DNA of 61,940 bases from a virus: positions 1 to 61,940 of the IMG/VR virus record IMGVR_UViG_3300007510_001184, one strand, 5' to 3'. The position numbers were made by a program, and so were the translations under genes. Shown piece after piece: positions 10,110 to 17,351 of this stretch. Below the pieces are notes generated by a model. That model saw nothing but the letters and a program-made list of their open reading frames with translations. It was not told the origin of the DNA and did not search any database. The stretch's first letter is position 1; every line of letters starts with the position of its first letter.

Positions 10110-10407
10110 CCTTCTTCACCTTTTTCGTGAAAGTTTCAACATTACTAGAGAGGTCCTTTTTAACAGGGTCTCCCTTTTTAATCGTTAGAGGTGTCCCGAA
10201 TAAACCGCGCATAGCCTCCATATCCTCAGCCAGTTGCTTCGATTTAAGAGTCTTCTTCGGTTTAAGCTGTATTAAGTTGTTGTATTTTTCCATTAAGGTA
10301 TTGAAATCCCCAACTGCACCCTGATCCGTATTTTTAAGTAAAATCGCTTTGACTAGGAGCAGAAATCTCATCTCTTCAATTGCATCTTGTCGGGATAAAT
10401 ACTGCAT
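10090..10407 (-). CDS. Tail assembly chaperone, downstream (T-like) frame
   Basis: 105 aa if started at the ATG at 10407, but no good ribosome site precedes that ATG. The reading frame stays open upstream to about 10545, across the end of the preceding gene. It lies in the -1 frame relative to that gene. By analogy with G/GT proteins of long-tailed phages, this segment is probably made mainly as the C-terminal part of a fusion of about 261 aa produced by ribosomal frameshifting. The role would be to hold the tape measure and recruit tube subunits. The sequence is helical and very Lys-rich. The overlap with the tape measure start supports the assignment. Confidence 0.7.
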   Translation of the reverse strand: MQYLSRQDAIEEMRFLLLVKAILLKNTDQGAVGDFNTLMEKYNNLIQLKPKKTLKSKQLAEDMEAMRGLFGTPLTIKKGDPVKKDLSSNVETFTKKVKKDARRDS

Positions 10408-10454
10408 AGATACCGACTCTTGAAGGCTCTGGGGAGCTCCTATATCAAGGTTAT

Positions 10455-10877
10455 TTATTCTTGCTCGGAGTCGGTAGAGGCTGGTTCTGTCTCGAAAAAC
10501 GTGTTTTCGATTTCTTCGCCTGTAAGAGCTTTTGCTAGAGCAGTCTCAAAGGCTTGCTGTTGTTTAATCATATGGTCAATAACAGCTCCCGGAAGTTGCC
10601 CTAGTAACTCTCGGGCTTCCTCAACATCTTTAACTTCTTTACCGTTATAAGATGTAAGTACATGACTTAAAATAGACAAAGAGAACCCATGCAAAACTGC
10701 AGCGGGCCCGTCTTTAGATGAGGACATTTCTTTTTCAATGGCTAACTGGCTTTCACTAGTTAAGTTGGTAATCTTAGCATCTATCTTATCTTTAATAATT
10801 TCAATCTCATGTTGGCAGGATCCCTGTAAAACAAAATCTTCTACCATTTGTGACGGACTAAATTCTTTTTCTGGCAT
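10455..10877 (-). CDS. Tail assembly chaperone, upstream (G-like) frame
   Basis: 140 aa, acidic and helical, first gene of the minus-strand tail operon. Position two genes upstream of the tape measure and an overlap with a second frame in -1 phase match the lambda G / T arrangement. The C-terminal tail after TGEEIENTFF is short and acidic (ETEPASTDSEQE). Ribosomes that slip would replace it with the downstream frame. A sigma-70-like promoter (TTGACC-17-TATATT) lies 41 bases upstream, giving a leader of about 30 nt with only a weak ribosome site. Function is inferred from gene order and frame layout, not from a recognised domain. Confidence 0.7.
   Translation of the reverse strand: MPEKEFSPSQMVEDFVLQGSCQHEIEIIKDKIDAKITNLTSESQLAIEKEMSSSKDGPAAVLHGFSLSILSHVLTSYNGKEVKDVEEARELLGQLPGAVIDHMIKQQQAFETALAKALTGEEIENTFFETEPASTDSEQE
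10494..10500 (-). promoter_or_regulatory. Candidate -1 frameshift site G-TTT-TTC
   Basis: Read on the minus strand, the upstream chaperone frame has codons ACG TTT TTC GAG here. A -1 slip on the TTT TTC pair enters the downstream frame, which has no stop from 10545 to its end at 10090. The two frames overlap between 10545 and 10455, so the slip must lie in that interval. This is the best heptamer I found, though the first base is G rather than T. The exact slip point is inference; the open overlapping frame is seen directly. Confidence 0.55.
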
Positions 10878-10918
10878 TATATCTTTCGGTTAGTATGTGT
10901 AATTTGTTGGTTCTATTT

Positions 10919-10947
10919 AATATAAGTATATCAAATACCCAGGTCAA
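10919..10947 (-). promoter_or_regulatory. Sigma-70-like promoter of the tail operon
   Basis: On the minus strand: TTGACC, 17-base spacer, TATATT, close to the bacterial consensus. The predicted start is near 10912, giving about 35 nt of leader before the chaperone ATG at 10877. It faces away from the plus-strand promoters at 10959-11017. Confidence 0.65.
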
Positions 10948-10958
10948 TAACAATTTAA

Positions 10959-10973
10959 TTTTTGGTATAAGAA
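10959..10973 (+). promoter_or_regulatory. Phage promoter-like motif, copy 1
   Basis: TTTTTGGTATAAGAA, one of three intergenic copies (others at 37598 and 44934). It lies upstream of the plus-strand replication genes. There is no shared -35 element, which suggests recognition through an extended -10-type element, possibly by a phage sigma factor. Confidence 0.5.
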
Positions 10974-10989
10974 AGAAGAGTAAATATCC

Positions 10990-11017
10990 TTGAGTTTTTA
11001 GCACAATCATTTATATT
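10990..11017 (+). promoter_or_regulatory. Sigma-70-like promoter for the helicase gene, leaderless geometry
   Basis: TTGAGT, 16-base spacer, TATATT, ending 7 bases before the ATG at 11025. The predicted transcription start falls within one base of the start codon, and no Shine-Dalgarno sequence precedes the ATG. The same geometry recurs at 21193, 49571 and 60137. Confidence 0.55.
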
Positions 11018-11024
11018 AAACACT

Positions 11025-13460
11025 ATGAGCAAACCAACAATCACACTAGACAGTAAAGCTACGATTACGGGGTTGACAAAAGAGCAATCTAATGCAATTA
11101 TGACAGACCTTACAATCGCAAATCCAGCCTTCTCTAAAGCCCAGAATATAGGAGTAACTCCTTTTGGTATACCTAGAGATTTCAAATATTACATGAAGAA
11201 TGAGAAAAGCCTACAAGTTCCAATTGGGTACATAGCTAATATTCATAAACACATCAACTCAAAAAATACAGATATCATAGATAATCGAAAAACATATAGA
11301 AATGAAAAATACTTTAATAAACATAAACTCAAGGAACACTTACAATTAAGAGATTATCAAACTGAAATTGTTACAACGTGTTTAAATAAAACCATTGGAA
11401 TTGTAGAAGCCATGACAGGTTCTGGCAAGAGCCTAGCGTACATTGATCTTATTCTAAAAAGAAAAGAACCAACATTAATTTTAGTACACACTATTGAATT
11501 AGCTAATCAAACAATACAAAATCTAGTAAACCACACTACTATTACTAAAGACGAAATAGGTTTTATTGGTGCAGGTAAATTTTATTTAAAAAATATAAGT
11601 GTTGGACTGTTACAGACAGTTACGCGGCTAACCGATGATAAGTTACAAAAAATAAACAATATGTTTGGGCAAATAATTTGCGATGAGGTACAATTAAGCT
11701 ATTGACAAACTCCATATTAGTACGTACACTAAAAAGTATGAAGAACCAAATTCTTACTTTATACAAAAAAGGATATTCCGCGTACCAGATTATGGAAGAA
11801 TTAAACATTTCGTCTAAAAGAGAAGTTTATAAAACTTTACATGAACACGGAATTGTTAGAGATTATGATCACTGTCATACACCAATTGACAGAAAAAAAG
11901 ATTTTTTTGCTGACATAGACACAGAAGAAAAAGCTTATTGGCTTGGATTTCTTTACGCAGACGGTTGTGTGCATTCACACAATCTAGGCATTAGCTTAGC
12001 TTTACATACAAAAGACATAGAACACTTAAGTAAGCTTAAACAGGCATTAAATCTTAAAAACAAAATACAGAATGTTAAAGGTCATAATACAAAACGATTA
12101 GAATTTACTGACAAACAAATGCACACAGACCTAATAAAACAAGGATGTATACCTAAAAAATCTTTGATTTTAAAACCACCTGAAAATGTTCCAGATCATT
12201 TAATAAGACATTTTATTAGAGGGTTGTTTGATGGTGATGGGTCAATTTATATAAGAAAAACAGTGTGTAGAGCTGGTTTTAGTATAGTAGGAAGCAAACC
12301 AATCATAACTTGGACTAAGGATGTATTGCGTCTTCCAAATAAAATTAGTGAAATAAAGTATAGTAAAACCTTAGATCAAATAACATGTTTTCGTATTTCA
12401 ACTTCAGATAATAAAAAAATTAAAGAATTATATAAATATTTATATAATGATACCTCTGTTTGTTTGGAACGAAAAAAAGAAATGTTTAAAAAAGCATGTG
12501 CCGTTTTTGATTGAAAAATCAGAAATTATAATTGGGCAAAAACGGAGAAGGCTGATTAAATGAGCTAATTCCGTGCTAACTAATTAGATAGCGTAAGGCT
12601 AATTAGCAGTGTAGAGCGTAGTAGATGAATAAATATAATTCTACCAAGAGTGTCCGATACCTAAGTACTTACCAGTATAAGGTAAAAAAGTACGCCGAAC
12701 TTATAAGCTAATTATAAGAACTAAAGAATAAAAAGTCTTTAGGATAACAAATTGACATATTGTCGCAGCACAAACATATTATAGAGCGCTAACAAAACTA
12801 ACCGCAAAGTATAAATTTGGTTTTAGTGCTACCCCCAGAAGAGAAGACGGATTAACTGAGGTTATATTTTTAGCCACTGGTCCTAAAATCCATACAGTAG
12901 AAAAAAAGAAATTAGAGAATGTTCTTATAACTCCTACTTTTGAAGAAATAAAAACAGACTATTATTTTCCGCTTTTCAGTACTACTGAATATCAGGAAAT
13001 GCTGAATGATTTATCACAAAATCATGCCAGAAACGAGCTGATCCTCAAACAAGCCGAACTAAATAAAGACAAATTTATCTGTATCCTTAGCTCTCGACTA
13101 TCACAGGTCGAGTACTTGAACAGTAAAATAAAGGGGTCCGAAAAACTAACTTCCAAAATGCCTAAAAAGAAACGGGCAGAAATTATGAAACGACTTAAAG
13201 CTGGAAAGATTAAAGTTATTATTTCCACTTACGGTCTGTTTAGCACTGGAATTGATTTTCCAAGCTTAGAAGTTTTGTTTTTAGCAGGACCTATTAAATC
13301 CGAAATTAAAATTAGGCAGTCGGCTGGAAGACTAATGCGCAAAGCTATGGGAAAAACTAGTGCTGCCATTATAGATTTTCATGACCACAAGGTTGACCTA
13401 CTACACTCGCAATTTCTTAAGAGAAAGCGAATAATAAAAAAGATAATGAAAAATGATTAA
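11025..13460 (+). CDS. uvsW: UvsW-like superfamily 2 DNA helicase, split by a group I intron
   Basis: The two exons are 11025-11689 and 12755-13460; spliced, they give 456 codons without a break. Exon 1 holds the Q-tip-like LRDYQ, Walker A AMTGSGKS (about 129-136) and ends inside motif II. Exon 2 begins with the last base of the Val codon, restoring DEVH (220-223), then FGFSATPRR (motif III) and motifs V/VI (STGIDFP, RQSAGRLMRK). This is the UvsW/RAD25-type helicase family, which unwinds branched DNA and R-loops during recombination-dependent replication. Without splicing the exon-1 frame hits a stop at 11703. The peptide deformylase gene overlaps its end by 8 bases. Confidence 0.9.
11690..12754 (+). 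ncRNA. Group I intron in the helicase gene
   Basis: 1065 bases inserted inside codon 222 of the helicase. The junction GATGAGGT|ACA...ATTG|ACATATT obeys the group I rule (U before the 5' site, G as last intron base) and restores a canonical DEVH. A three-base identity (ACA) at both ends leaves a small placement ambiguity that does not change the protein. The intron carries a homing endonuclease gene. The 240 bases after that gene are rich in hairpins, for example CTAATTAG pairing near 12581-12605, GTACTT/AAGTAC at 12666-12693 and CTTATAA/TTATAAG at 12700-12718. I could not assign P1, P3 or P7 by eye. Confidence 0.8.
11738..12514 (+). CDS. Intron-encoded LAGLIDADG homing endonuclease
   Basis: 258 aa from the ATG at 11738; the frame opens earlier, from a TTG at 11702 just inside the intron. 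It has an N-terminal helix-turn-helix (LYKKGYSAYQIMEELNISS, about 8-26), then two LAGLIDADG-type helices: WLGFLYADG (about 68-76) and FIRGLFDGDG (about 159-168). Each ends in the acidic residue that binds metal. Two motifs in one chain indicate a monomeric enzyme that would cut intronless alleles of the helicase gene and spread the intron. Base use is even more AT-rich than the exons, a sign of separate origin. It lies wholly inside the intron and stops before the intron core. Confidence 0.9.
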   Translation: MKNQILTLYKKGYSAYQIMEELNISSKREVYKTLHEHGIVRDYDHCHTPIDRKKDFFADIDTEEKAYWLGFLYADGCVHSHNLGISLALHTKDIEHLSKLKQALNLKNKIQNVKGHNTKRLEFTDKQMHTDLIKQGCIPKKSLILKPPENVPDHLIRHFIRGLFDGDGSIYIRKTVCRAGFSIVGSKPIITWTKDVLRLPNKISEIKYSKTLDQITCFRISTSDNKKIKELYKYLYNDTSVCLERKKEMFKKACAVFD

Positions 13461-13977
13461 AAAAATTAATACATATCCCAAAGATAAAGAAACTTTATCG
13501 AAACCCTGTGAAATGGTTGAGCCTGTTTTAGATTCTCCAATGTCCGACAGTCCTTTTTGGGGACCTGATGTTGTGCAAACTATTGAAAATTTAAAGGATA
13601 CTGCACAGGAACATAAAGACAAATGTCTAGGATTGTGTGCTAACCAAATCTGGGATTCACCTGACGAACCTTGCCCTGCAATTTTTATATCAATCTGGCC
13701 TGTAACTACAAAAGATGGTAAAGAAATTTATGCTTGGAGAGAGTTTATTAACCCTGTTGTAGTATCAAACGGTCCTACTATTAAAATGGAAGAAGGTTGC
13801 TTAAGTTTGCCTGACCGTAAACCAAAATCAGTCAGAAGAAAACAAAATGTGACTATTTCCTTCTATGATTTAAAAAGTGCTGAACGTCAAACTATGAAGG
13901 TAACAGGAACCAATAGTAAATTGTTTGCACGAATACTACAACATGAGTATGACCATATTTTAGGAAAAATTATATGA
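13453..13977 (+). CDS. def: Peptide deformylase
   Basis: 174 aa with all three family motifs: LGLCANQ (59-65, for GxGLAAxQ), EGCLS (114-118, with the metal-binding Cys) and QHEYDH (163-168, the HExxDH metal site). The enzyme removes the formyl group from nascent proteins. Phage copies are known in marine phages, where they may speed maturation of phage or photosystem proteins. Compared with bacterial enzymes there is an insert between motif 1 and motif 2. It starts 8 bases before the helicase stop and its end overlaps the next start by 4 bases, so it is in a tightly coupled operon. Confidence 0.92.
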   Translation: MIKKINTYPKDKETLSKPCEMVEPVLDSPMSDSPFWGPDVVQTIENLKDTAQEHKDKCLGLCANQIWDSPDEPCPAIFISIWPVTTKDGKEIYAWREFINPVVVSNGPTIKMEEGCLSLPDRKPKSVRRKQNVTISFYDLKSAERQTMKVTGTNSKLFARILQHEYDHILGKII

Positions 13978-15089
13978 AGTATAACTTCGGAAACTTAGCT
14001 GACTCATTACCAGCAATTAAAGCTATTGAAAGATTCCATGAATTGAAGAAAGCGTTAACATTTGATGATGTTACCATAATACCACGTAAAAGTCGCATTA
14101 ACAGTAGAGATGAGTGTGATACTACAACTCAAATAAGTAGAAATGTAAAAACACGTGCACCTATTATTGGTTCTCCAATGGACACAGTGACTGAGCGCTC
14201 AATGGCGCAAGCTTTAAATGATTTAGGTGGAATTGGATTTATACACCGCTTTATGTCAATTGATGAACAAATTGATCAGATTAAGAGTATGGTTCAAGGC
14301 AGCAATGTCGGAGGAACTATTGGAGTTAAAGATGATTATCTAGAACGAGCTCAAGAATTAGAAAAGGCTGGGGCAACTGTTCTATTAATTGACGTTGCAC
14401 ATGGAGATCATACTTTAGTAATTAAAGCTCTTGATGAACTTAAAAAGCATATCAAAATAGACATTATTGCAGGATCTGTATCAACTAGGTCAGGAACTAA
14501 GCACTTACTTGATCATGGAGCTGATGGAATAAGAGTAGGTCAGGGTAATGGATCTTTATGTGAAACTCGAATTAAAACAGGCTGCGGTGTCCCACAAATT
14601 ACTGCTTTATTAAATGCTCAAATAGCACTAGAAGAATATCTTCATCGTAATCCTAATGAAAGAGCAAACAGACCGAGTATTATTTCTTGCGGTGGAATTA
14701 GGGTTCCAGGGGATTTAGCTAAAGCAGTAGTCGCAGGAGCAGACTCAGTAATTCTAGGTTCCTTATTAGCTGGAACTAAAGAAGCTCCTGGAGATATTTT
14801 ACGAATGGGCGATTGGCCCAATGAACAGCTATTTAAATCTTACCGAGGATCAGCAAGTCTTGAAGCCAAAAGAGCGAGAGGTGAAGTTGAAAAAAATATT
14901 GAGGGAAATAGTAAACTAATCCCCTATAAAGGTAAGGTAAAAAGAATTTTTAACGATTTAATGGATGGGTTAAAATCTGCAATGTCTTACACAGGCACTT
15001 CAGGTATTCGTTCCTTTCAATGGGCTGCTCAATTAAATGAAGTAACCAATGCAGGGTTAGAAGAATCTCACCCACACTTACGAAAATAA
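13974..15089 (+). CDS. IMP dehydrogenase / GMP reductase family enzyme lacking CBS domains
   Basis: 371 aa TIM-barrel enzyme. Visible are [11 protein letters not shown] near the N-terminus, SPMDTVTE (67-74), the nucleotide and catalytic loop [18 protein letters not shown] with Cys196, and the GAD..ILG phosphate region. A C-terminal flap-type segment ends in IPYKGKV. It lacks the roughly 120-aa CBS pair of usual IMP dehydrogenases. The [11 protein letters not shown] segment and VPQ after the loop favour IMP dehydrogenase (IMP to XMP). The overall length is closer to GMP reductase, so direction of the reaction is open. Either way it adjusts guanine nucleotide supply. ATGA overlap with deformylase. 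Confidence 0.8.
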   Translation: MKYNFGNLADSLPAIKAIERFHELKKALTFDDVTIIPRKSRINSRDECDTTTQISRNVKTRAPIIGSPMDTVTERSMAQALNDLGGIGFIHRFMSIDEQIDQIKSMVQGSNVGGTIGVKDDYLERAQELEKAGATVLLIDVAHGDHTLVIKALDELKKHIKIDIIAGSVSTRSGTKHLLDHGADGIRVGQGNGSLCETRIKTGCGVPQITALLNAQIALEEYLHRNPNERANRPSIISCGGIRVPGDLAKAVVAGADSVILGSLLAGTKEAPGDILRMGDWPNEQLFKSYRGSASLEAKRARGEVEKNIEGNSKLIPYKGKVKRIFNDLMDGLKSAMSYTGTSGIRSFQWAAQLNEVTNAGLEESHPHLRK

Positions 15090-15090
15090 T

Positions 15091-15474
15091 ATGAACGACG
15101 AACAACTTAATAATGACATCGAAGACTTATCGGATATTTTTGAAGAGTTTGAAAAAGAAAAAAAGGCAATAAAGAAACGACCTGGGCTCGAAATTGCAAA
15201 GTGTTGTGGTAATTGCAAGTATTTCAAGTATTCAATGGGTAACCAACGACGTGGTTTATGTATGCGAGATGAGCTTATGAAAAGGAAGCAAAATCGCGTG
15301 AACCTAGCAATGACTCGAGAAAACTTTAAACGTTTACGAGACAGCAATGATTTCCCAAAAACTCATATAACTTGTGTTTGCTCTAAACATAAGTTAGGCT
15401 CTTTTAGTAAAAATGTCAGATATATCAGAGACTACTGTGGAATTAAAGATCTAAAAATAGCGGATGATTTTTAA
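15091..15474 (+). CDS. Small Cys-rich, probably zinc-binding protein
   Basis: 127 aa, not recognised. The N-terminal 35 residues are acidic then basic. The middle carries a Cys cluster (CCGNCKYFKY, then GLCMRDE) and a second one near residue 98 (CVCSKHK), which suggests one zinc site. It starts one base after the previous stop and its last base is the first of the next gene. Small Cys-cluster proteins in phage replication operons often bind nucleic acid or host proteins, but nothing here proves a function. Confidence 0.6.
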   Translation: MNDEQLNNDIEDLSDIFEEFEKEKKAIKKRPGLEIAKCCGNCKYFKYSMGNQRRGLCMRDELMKRKQNRVNLAMTRENFKRLRDSNDFPKTHITCVCSKHKLGSFSKNVRYIRDYCGIKDLKIADDF

Positions 15475-16949
15475 TGGTTAAAAGTATTATCAAATTCTTA
15501 AAATCTCACGGATACACAGCTTACATCTGTGGGGGAACAGCAAGAGATTTAAAATTAAAAGACACAATCCGTTATTATGACATATCTGTAAAAGCCACAT
15601 TAACTGAATTACAGAAAAGCTTCAAGGATAAAATTATCAATATTGATCCTTTTTCTACTTCAGTTACAATTAGATACATGGATACAGACTTTACATTGTA
15701 TCCTATGAAAAGAGTTTGGCTCGAAAATACTTATTACAAATTTGAATATACAGCATCACTAAAAGAGGATGCCGAGTCAAGAGATTTCACAATCAATGCA
15801 TTATACTACGATCCACTAAATGATCAGTGGTATGATTTTTTTGATGGTGAAAAGGATTTAGAAAACAAGACAATAAAATTTATCGGAGATCCTTATAAAA
15901 AGATCTTAGAATCAAAAGTCCGTATCTTACGTGCGCCTGTATTAGCTGGTTTACTAGGTACGGGCTGGTCATTAGAAACAAAAACTAATGAGGCTATAAA
16001 AGATTACCGATTTAAACTGGTCTTAGCACATTCTGCTCAAATCAATAGAGAAATGCTTAAAATCTTTACACGGATTGAAACTCCTTCTAAAGTTTTTAAT
16101 ATTCTACGCTCTGCAAAAATTCTAGATGATTTTTTTCCAGAACTCGCATTATGCACAGGCATACCACAATCAAATAAACGTAAAAATCTAGATCTCTTTC
16201 AACATATTATGTATGCGCTTGACTCTGTTAAACTGTCGCACCCGCGTTGTAAAATAATCAGAGCAGCCGCTCTTTTACATGATATTGGTAAACCTCAGTG
16301 CCAAACTAATATTAATGATGAGTTACATTTTTATGGGCATGAGAAAGCAGGAGCTTTTCTCACTGAACGTATTTTATTTAGATGGGGATTCAAAAAAGAT
16401 TTTATTAAAAAAATAAGTTCTTTAGTATCCCTTCATCTTTTTGATGCGTCAAAGAAAATCTCTGACTTAAGTGTTAGAAAGCTCATTAATAAAGCTGGGC
16501 CCGACAATATACATAATTTATTAGATCTGCGTATCGCAGATAGATATGGTACAGGGCGGGCAAACATTAGTATGGAGAAAGTTGAATTTTTACGTAAGAG
16601 AGTAAATAAACAGCTAGAAAAAATATCCCCAGAAGATTTCAAATTAAATATCACTGACAAAGATATAATTAAAATTATTGATAACCATACAGACGATCCA
16701 GAGAATGCACTTGTTTATGTAAAGCATTTTTTAAAGAATAAAATTCTTTATGACAATATAAACAACAAAGCACAAAATTTAAAAAGAACAATTAAGAATG
16801 CAATCAAAATTAATTGTCCTTTAGGTGCACCTCATTTCTTTAGTACTCAAATACAAGTTCAAGAAAATCGATCAGATTCTTTTGAAAACGGGAAACTAAA
16901 GTGTGGAGTTTTTTGTAATTTCGTTTGTGATAAGAAACTAAGGACTTAA
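15474..16949 (+). CDS. CCA-adding enzyme / poly(A) polymerase relative with HD domain and altered catalytic motif
   Basis: 491 aa. The head domain has GG..RD (20-25) and the strong family block EDAESRDFTINALYYDP (98-114), then DFFDGEKDLENKTIKFIGDP and RILRA. The C-terminal half has an HD phosphohydrolase domain with LLHDIGKP (267-274) and YGHEKAG. The usual catalytic DxD after GGxxRD is YYD here (34-36): the first Asp is replaced by Tyr. The later EVATFR-type motif is TLYPMKR, which lacks its acidic residue. So tRNA 3'-end repair or nucleotide transfer may be lost or changed, while the HD part may still act as a phosphodiesterase. Fold assignment is firm; activity is uncertain. Confidence 0.82.
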   Translation: MVKSIIKFLKSHGYTAYICGGTARDLKLKDTIRYYDISVKATLTELQKSFKDKIINIDPFSTSVTIRYMDTDFTLYPMKRVWLENTYYKFEYTASLKEDAESRDFTINALYYDPLNDQWYDFFDGEKDLENKTIKFIGDPYKKILESKVRILRAPVLAGLLGTGWSLETKTNEAIKDYRFKLVLAHSAQINREMLKIFTRIETPSKVFNILRSAKILDDFFPELALCTGIPQSNKRKNLDLFQHIMYALDSVKLSHPRCKIIRAAALLHDIGKPQCQTNINDELHFYGHEKAGAFLTERILFRWGFKKDFIKKISSLVSLHLFDASKKISDLSVRKLINKAGPDNIHNLLDLRIADRYGTGRANISMEKVEFLRKRVNKQLEKISPEDFKLNITDKDIIKIIDNHTDDPENALVYVKHFLKNKILYDNINNKAQNLKRTIKNAIKINCPLGAPHFFSTQIQVQENRSDSFENGKLKCGVFCNFVCDKKLRT

Positions 16950-17351
16950 ATGATTGAAGGTATTTTAACATTATCCTTAATAGCTACTGCTATTATTGCA
17001 TGGTGGGTTATTTATAAGCTTCACCGAATAAAACTTCTTTGCCGCGAACTTAAAGACGAACTCGCTATGGAGAAAGAAAACTACAAAAAACTTTTGTCCC
17101 AGAAGAAAAGTAGTGAAGTTGTTACTGGACAAATCGCGGAAAAATTCGTACCTTTTTTAAAGTCCTTCAAGCATAATCCAAGACAAACCCAATTTCTTGG
17201 AATGCCTATTGATTTGGTTGTATTTGGAGATGAAGCAGTAACGTTTATTGAAGTTAAATCTGGAAACGCTAGGCTTAATAAAAACCAACAACGAATTAAG
17301 AAACTAATATTGGACAAAAAAGTTAAATGGGAAGAGATAAGAATCAAATGA
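16950..17351 (+). CDS. Membrane-anchored PD-(D/E)xK endonuclease related to Holliday junction resolvases
   Basis: 133 aa. An N-terminal membrane segment (about 4-23) is followed by a short coiled coil and a nuclease-like core with GQIAEKFVPFL, MPIDLVVFGD (Asp) and FIEVKSG (the E-x-K pair). This arrangement matches the family of predicted endonucleases distantly related to archaeal Holliday junction resolvases. It could process branched DNA at the membrane or degrade host DNA. The stop overlaps the PrimPol start (ATGA). A second, unrelated resolvase (RecU) is encoded at 33091, so the roles may differ. Confidence 0.7.
   Translation: MIEGILTLSLIATAIIAWWVIYKLHRIKLLCRELKDELAMEKENYKKLLSQKKSSEVVTGQIAEKFVPFLKSFKHNPRQTQFLGMPIDLVVFGDEAVTFIEVKSGNARLNKNQQRIKKLILDKKVKWEEIRIK

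Noticed and set aside
17327-17347. Upstream in-frame start for the PrimPol gene
   Set aside because: It would overlap the previous gene by 25 bases; ATG at 17348 gives the usual ATGA coupling and the conserved domain starts after it.
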